Below are positions 60,172-64,000 of a stretch of DNA of 64,000 bases, piece after piece. The notes below the pieces were generated by a model. The model searched no databases, was not told the origin of the DNA, and was given only the letters and a program-made list of their open reading frames with translations. Position 1 is the stretch's first letter; each line of letters opens with the position of its first letter. The position numbers and the translations under genes are program-made. This stretch comes from Planctomycetota bacterium (GTDB lineage: Bacteria > Planctomycetota > Planctomycetia > Pirellulales > Pirellulaceae), in the NCBI GenBank assembly GCA_026692865.1, contig JAPLNI010000058.1, positions 434,938 through 498,937 of the forward strand. Reading direction: 5' to 3'.

Positions 60172-61188
60172 ATGCGAACTAATTCAAGTTCTAGGAATGC
60201 TTTTACACTCGTCGAGCTTTTGGTTGCAGTCTCGATCATTGGCGTGCTCGCTGGTCTGATCCTTCCGGCGATTCAGCAAGCGCGTGAGGCTTCGCGTCGA
60301 ATGCATTGTGCCAATAATCTTCGGCAACTTGGATTGGCGACGCTGCTTTTCCATGACACCTATGGTGTTTTTCCTCCTGGACGAATTGCACCCAAACCTG
60401 GTGACGATGCGGATGTTTCTTGCGGTGGCGAGGAACCTACTTGGCCAGTTCATATTTTGCCATTCATTGAGCAGTTTTCGCTTCGTTCTGAATGGGAACC
60501 GTTCGATCCGTGGTATCACCAGTCAGACAAAGCGCGTACGACTCCTATTTCGCTATTTGGTTGTCCTTCACGGAGGAGCTCGTCGCAGACGCTTGGATTG
60601 CGACCAATGTCAACCGCAGGTGGCGGCGGTCGATTGCCATGCGGATGCCCATTGCCTGGTGGGACGATTACGGTGAACGTGACCGGACTTGTCAGTGACT
60701 ACGCTGGTAACCACGGTGATTTGTCTCCCGGTTCCAATGGACTTGAAACGGACTTTTATTTCGGTGGGAATGGGACCGGCGTGCTGATTACGTCGCGTGC
60801 GGCATGTCGCGATGGCAAGCCATTTGATTGGAGCGATAAGCTGCGAATGATTAATGCTGTCGACGGAACAAGCAACACGATACTCATTGGTGAGAAGCAT
60901 GTCCCCGCAGCGCAATTACTCAAATTCCCAGAAGACAGCCCGATGTACGACGGCGATCATTTGCCTGCTAGCATGCGATTGGCTGGTCCCGGATTGCCGA
61001 TTGCACAGGGCCCATTTGACAACGCTTCGACATTCTATGCCTTCGGGTCATGGCATGTAGGAAGTTCTCAGTTTGTCTTACTTGATGGAAGCGTAAAATC
61101 ATTCTCCACATCAATGGACACCGTTTCGCTAGGTCAGCTGACGAATCGAGCCAATTCGCAAGTCGAATCGGTTTTCTTCGATGACTGA
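60172..61188 (+). CDS. DUF1559 pseudopilin-like protein
   Basis: 338 aa from the ATG at 60172; an in-frame ATG at 60127 would add 15 residues and has a weak GGA upstream, so the start is uncertain. The N-terminal prepilin signature is AFTLVELLVAVSIIGVLAGL followed by IQQAREASRRMHCANNLRQLGLA. The DUF1559 (SBP_bac_10-like) domain has the C-terminal GSWHVGSSQFVLLDGSVKSFS. It is a pseudopilin-like secreted or surface protein, very abundant in planctomycetes, of unknown function. The convergent small lipoprotein gene at 61221 is a common companion. Confidence 0.93.
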   Translation: MRTNSSSRNAFTLVELLVAVSIIGVLAGLILPAIQQAREASRRMHCANNLRQLGLATLLFHDTYGVFPPGRIAPKPGDDADVSCGGEEPTWPVHILPFIEQFSLRSEWEPFDPWYHQSDKARTTPISLFGCPSRRSSSQTLGLRPMSTAGGGGRLPCGCPLPGGTITVNVTGLVSDYAGNHGDLSPGSNGLETDFYFGGNGTGVLITSRAACRDGKPFDWSDKLRMINAVDGTSNTILIGEKHVPAAQLLKFPEDSPMYDGDHLPASMRLAGPGLPIAQGPFDNASTFYAFGSWHVGSSQFVLLDGSVKSFSTSMDTVSLGQLTNRANSQVESVFFDD

Positions 61189-61220
61189 AATTCTGGATGT
61201 GGGTAATTCTTAAGTTGTCA

Positions 61221-61640
61221 TCAAGGTGAATTACGAATCATTAAAGTGAAAAAGTTTTCATCACTTTTTTTAACGTCGGCTGTAAGTCCTGAGCTGCCAT
61301 AATCCGAGTAAGAAGCAGGGACTCTTGGGCCATGCTCGTGTGATTTACCAAACCCTTCCGCAATGATCATTTGCTGGACAATCACATCATGCCGACCAGC
61401 AATGGCTCCGTCGTCGATAGAAAATGTGCTAAGCGAAAATGAACCGTCTGTTTTAATTTTTCCTCGAGCGATTACCCGCGAGTCATTACCTTCCGAGCGA
61501 AACTCAACGCTACCCATTTCGACAGGTTTTCCAGACTCGGTAACAACGCGTCCTTGAACTTGGTAAGTCTTAGGCCCGCTAGGACTGCAGCCTACCGAAA
61601 AAAATGCAGCTGCGGCCATCAGACAAGTCATTATTTTCAC
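61221..61640 (-). CDS. Small lipoprotein with carboxypeptidase-regulatory-like fold
   Basis: About 139 aa. I place the start at a GTG (61640) giving MKIMTCLMAAAAFFSVGC, a good lipoprotein signal with lipobox SVGC. The frame stays open to 61820, but its upstream part (61673-61775) is a copy of the ~95-bp intergenic repeat, so earlier starts are unlikely. The mature part (YQVQGRVVTESGKPVEMGSV, FSLSTFSIDDGAIAGRHDVIV) resembles the Ig-like carboxypeptidase-regulatory fold of planctomycete lipoproteins seen next to DUF1559 genes. The function is unknown. Confidence 0.78.
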   Translation of the reverse strand: MKIMTCLMAAAAFFSVGCSPSGPKTYQVQGRVVTESGKPVEMGSVEFRSEGNDSRVIARGKIKTDGSFSLSTFSIDDGAIAGRHDVIVQQMIIAEGFGKSHEHGPRVPASYSDYGSSGLTADVKKSDENFFTLMIRNSP

Positions 61641-61672
61641 GATAGATTTCGCACAAATCAGCCGTTTAATCT

Positions 61673-61775
61673 GGCTTGATGAAGTTGCTGTTTTTCTTGA
61701 GTTGTAGCGGGTGGCCATGAGATCTAGCTTGCAAATTTTGGCGACGTCGGAACCCGTGGCTAGCGCCATCGGCTC
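61673..61775 (-). repeat. ~95-bp dispersed repeat, copy D (inverted)
   Basis: On the minus strand it begins GAGCCGATGGCGCTAGCCAC and ends ACTCAAGAAAAACAGC...CATCAAGCC, aligning with copies B and C. It overlaps the upstream extension of the lipoprotein frame. Confidence 0.7.
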
Positions 61776-61835
61776 AGTGCTTTTCACGAGATCAAGCTGA
61801 ATTGTTGCGGTCGATTGCATAGGAATCCAGTCAGC

Positions 61836-62606
61836 TTAAGCTGCTGCTCCCTCGGGATGACCATCGAAATTGCAAAGTCGCTTATCCAATTGATACAGTT
61901 TAGAGTTGCCCAATTTTCCAACCTCGGACGTAACACCACAACGATCAAGAACATACGCGACTTGCTGAGCGAACCATCTTGGCCGATCCAGCCACTGTGC
62001 GAGAATTGCTGTATCAAAAACAATTGGCGTTTCTCGTTTGCGTTTCGTTCGTTTAACAGTCGGTTGCTGAATCGAAATCTTAGGATCAAACGTCGGTTGC
62101 ATCGATACCATGCGCCAAAGATCGTCGATGCCTTGAAAGACAAGCTCATCATGGATCGAGAGAACTATTTGATCAAGTACGCGGTATTGCTTGGCTCGTA
62201 CGCGGCGCTTTTTATGGGGAACGCGTGTTTCAATAATGTCCAGAAGTGGTACTTCCAAGGTCATCCGCGGATGGGGGAAGACTTGCGTGAAATGAAGAAG
62301 ACTCGCGAAGATATCTAGATGAGAACTGCTTTTAGGGCTGCGGCGTTTCCGAGCAACCTTCAGTGACTTGTCGTCCAGCGTATGAATCCACTTGTTGGCG
62401 ACAATCGGTTTCACGACTCGGACCGAGTGATCCTCTAGAAGCTTTGCGACCTTGTTTCGAATTGCCCCCAGCCCAGCATGTTGGACTTCGACTAGTCTTC
62501 CGCAATCATCAATGGCATCGATGCGAAAGGTACCTACACGAACTTCGATCTGGGATTCGTCGGCCGCATAATGAGCCTTCAGTGTTCGATGTAAGCTTGT
62601 TTCCAT
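61836..62606 (-). CDS. Unknown protein, possible PD-(D/E)XK-type nuclease fold
   Basis: 256 aa, no signal peptide. The N-terminal part has RVGTFRIDAIDDCGRLVEVQHAGLG, with the order Asp...Glu-x-Gln and a following helix (IRNKVAKLLEDHSVRVV), which is like a PD-(D/E)XK nuclease core in which Gln replaces the usual Lys. The middle (KVARKRRSPKSSSHLD) is very basic. The C-terminus (WFAQQVAYVLDRCGVTSEVGKLGNSKLY in parts) could be a small winged helix. No catalytic claim is safe. It ends a minus-strand run 7 bp after pyrE. Confidence 0.7.
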   Translation of the reverse strand: METSLHRTLKAHYAADESQIEVRVGTFRIDAIDDCGRLVEVQHAGLGAIRNKVAKLLEDHSVRVVKPIVANKWIHTLDDKSLKVARKRRSPKSSSHLDIFASLLHFTQVFPHPRMTLEVPLLDIIETRVPHKKRRVRAKQYRVLDQIVLSIHDELVFQGIDDLWRMVSMQPTFDPKISIQQPTVKRTKRKRETPIVFDTAILAQWLDRPRWFAQQVAYVLDRCGVTSEVGKLGNSKLYQLDKRLCNFDGHPEGAAA

Positions 62607-62613
62607 TTTCTAC

Positions 62614-63180
62614 CTAAGATGGCCTTGGAATGCCGAAGTCTTCTATCGTCAGCAACGTCGTAAGTTTTAGTCCGGCGGCGTCGAACGCTGCTCGTCCACC
62701 TTCCAAGCGATCAATCACGGCGACGACCCCCAACACTTCAAGTCCGAAATCTTTTGCTGCCTTGACGGCTTGGAGTGCGCTGCCTCCGCTGGTGACGACA
62801 TCTTCTATGATGATGGCTTTCATTCCCGCTTGGACTGGTCCTTCTACCAAGCGACCCATGCCATGTTGTTTGGCTTCTTTGCGAACCATGAATCCAAGGG
62901 TATTCAAGCCTCTTTGGCCAGCGATGGTGACGACTCCGGCTGTAATGGGATCGGCACCGATAGCCATTCCTCCAACGCAATCTGGGAAGGAATCGGCGTA
63001 CTCGATGCTGATTGAATCGAGCATTCCACAAGCAATTTGATTGATGCCTTGCGGATGTAGAGTCACGTGCCGGCAGTCAAGGTAGTACGAGGCCTTTTTA
63101 CCGCTTGCGAGAGTGAAGTCCCCGAATCGAAGTGCATGTTGCCGAACAATTTCAATCAATATCTGCTTTGAGTAATTCAT
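62614..63180 (-). CDS. pyrE: Orotate phosphoribosyltransferase
   Basis: 188 aa. The PRPP-binding motif IIEDVVTSGGSA is at about 127-138 and the dimer loop RKEAKQHG at about 100-107, with GGMAIGADPITAGV before it. It forms orotidine 5'-phosphate from orotate and PRPP in pyrimidine synthesis. It lies between the L,D-transpeptidase gene (52-bp gap) and the unknown gene (7-bp gap) on the same strand. Confidence 0.96.
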   Translation of the reverse strand: MNYSKQILIEIVRQHALRFGDFTLASGKKASYYLDCRHVTLHPQGINQIACGMLDSISIEYADSFPDCVGGMAIGADPITAGVVTIAGQRGLNTLGFMVRKEAKQHGMGRLVEGPVQAGMKAIIIEDVVTSGGSALQAVKAAKDFGLEVLGVVAVIDRLEGGRAAFDAAGLKLTTLLTIEDFGIPRPS

Positions 63181-63232
63181 AGTTGCGGTATTATCCCAAA
63201 GACTTTGCTCTCGGATAGTCCACTATGAAGTC

Positions 63233-64000
63233 CTATCGTTTGATTGTTACTTGCGAACCACGGCTAAGCATTGAGAACACATCGCCAGCATCGAGTGGTG
63301 AGAGGCTGATACAACCAAGCTTCGCGTTCTCTGCACCACCACTTGTGGCTGTACCGTGAATGCTGACGTCCTGACCGAGATCGATCCACCAGCCACCGTA
63401 GGGGTTGCGAGGATCTTGACCATCAATTTGAGTTCCGCCCAAACCGTAATAGTTGCGATTACGTTGTTTATCAAGAACTTGGAAGACTCCTTCTTTAGGT
63501 ACTGGGTCGGCACCTGCAGATATCGGGAATCGACCTGCATAGAGCTCGCCAAGGAAAACTGTCATTTCGTTCTTCTTTATGTCAACTTCAGCACGGAATG
63601 GACCTTGGAATACTTTAAGTTTCGTGCCGGGGGTAATGCTGCTGGTGACTTCTATCGCGTTGATCCTTGCGAGGAGTTCGGTCGGAATTTCGAAGCGTTT
63701 TGCAACCATCTCAATGGTTTCACCAGGTCCAAGGACGTAGGGCGTGTCAAGCAGGTGGCGACGAGAATAGATTGTCTCACCGGCAAGCGAATCAAGAAGA
63801 TCAATTAAGTCGCGGGTTTGTGCTTCGCTCAATTCAGGCGAGCCGTAAAAGACACTCAAAGTTGCGAGAGCTTCTTTAATTTCGCTACGGTTGATCTGCT
63901 CCAAGGCAGTTTGCTTTGCTGTCTCATAGGACCGACCGGTGAGTGTTGATTTGCTTGGCTGTGCAATTTCAGATGGAGTTGTATTCGCGGGAGTATCGCT
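63233..64000 (-). CDS. LysM-L,D-transpeptidase, 5'-truncated by the window edge
   Basis: At least 255 codons; the frame is open to base 64000 with no stop or obvious start, so the N-terminus lies outside. A LysM-like repeat is at HLLDTPYVLGPGETIEMVAKRFEIPTELLARIN (in parts). The YkuD catalytic domain has the motif SIHGTATSGGAENAKLGCISL with the catalytic Cys and the upstream His. It cross-links or anchors peptidoglycan outside the membrane. It fits recent evidence that planctomycetes possess peptidoglycan. Domains upstream are not visible. Confidence 0.92.
   Translation of the reverse strand, partial: SDTPANTTPSEIAQPSKSTLTGRSYETAKQTALEQINRSEIKEALATLSVFYGSPELSEAQTRDLIDLLDSLAGETIYSRRHLLDTPYVLGPGETIEMVAKRFEIPTELLARINAIEVTSSITPGTKLKVFQGPFRAEVDIKKNEMTVFLGELYAGRFPISAGADPVPKEGVFQVLDKQRNRNYYGLGGTQIDGQDPRNPYGGWWIDLGQDVSIHGTATSGGAENAKLGCISLSPLDAGDVFSMLSRGSQVTIKR

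Overview
The window looks like chromosomal DNA from a planctomycete of the Pirellulaceae type. This rests on gene content: a DUF1549/DUF1553 plus DUF1501 pair, PVC-type haem proteins, secreted sulfatases, a DUF1559 pseudopilin-like protein, ThuA and NPCBM-like secreted proteins, and an NPYES motif at the N-terminus of a transporter. Genus and species cannot be told from the sequence alone. About 37 protein genes are supported. No tRNA, rRNA, CRISPR array, phage or transposase gene was seen.

Layout: 0.2-9.2 kb is mostly housekeeping: an HTH/receiver protein, a DRG-like TGS GTPase, carA, an HD phosphohydrolase, the tightly overlapping operon rsmE-tsaE-rluA-like-molybdenum-carrier-like, and an aldo/keto reductase. 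At 9.2-9.4 kb lies a compact intergenic small RNA candidate with a near-consensus promoter, three hairpins (two with the same 9-nt loop) and a U-tract terminator; this is the most interesting unannotated object in the window. 9.7-17.8 kb holds a secreted NPCBM-like protein, an FHA-GAF-SpoIIE phosphatase, a Dabb protein, an unknown protein and a very long TolC-type lipoprotein. 17.9-21.2 kb is a sialic acid operon (lyase, kelch mutarotase, sialidase).

21.6-42.8 kb is a catabolic and secreted-protein zone: ThuA fusion, esterase/SMP-30 fusion, sulfatase, DUF1549/1553 and DUF1501, esterase, PVC haem protein, and a four-gene operon of a two-domain hydrolase, a pentahaem protein, a sorbosone-dehydrogenase-like protein and a Gfo/Idh/MocA oxidoreductase. 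43.2-47.3 kb is a phosphonate cluster: a divergent DUF5690 membrane protein, a PhnZ-like HD oxygenase, an FAD oxidoreductase and phosphonoacetaldehyde hydrolase. It has no PhnW, so the FAD enzyme probably supplies phosphonoacetaldehyde. 47.4-64 kb has a second sulfatase, two paralogous PQQ-like propellers, a Tet-type MFS exporter, recG, a purple-acid-phosphatase-like protein with a TPR partner, a DUF1559 protein facing a small lipoprotein, an unknown possibly nuclease-like protein, pyrE, and an L,D-transpeptidase cut by the right edge.

The intergenic DNA is rich in dispersed repeats of at least five kinds: 30-bp GC-rich palindromes, a ~95-bp family with four copies, a GAGTACGAG palindrome element with two copies, a 290-bp tandem pair, and short GAATTC or CCATGG palindromes. 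Many lie between genes where nothing else is seen, and one runs into the apparent start of a lipoprotein gene.
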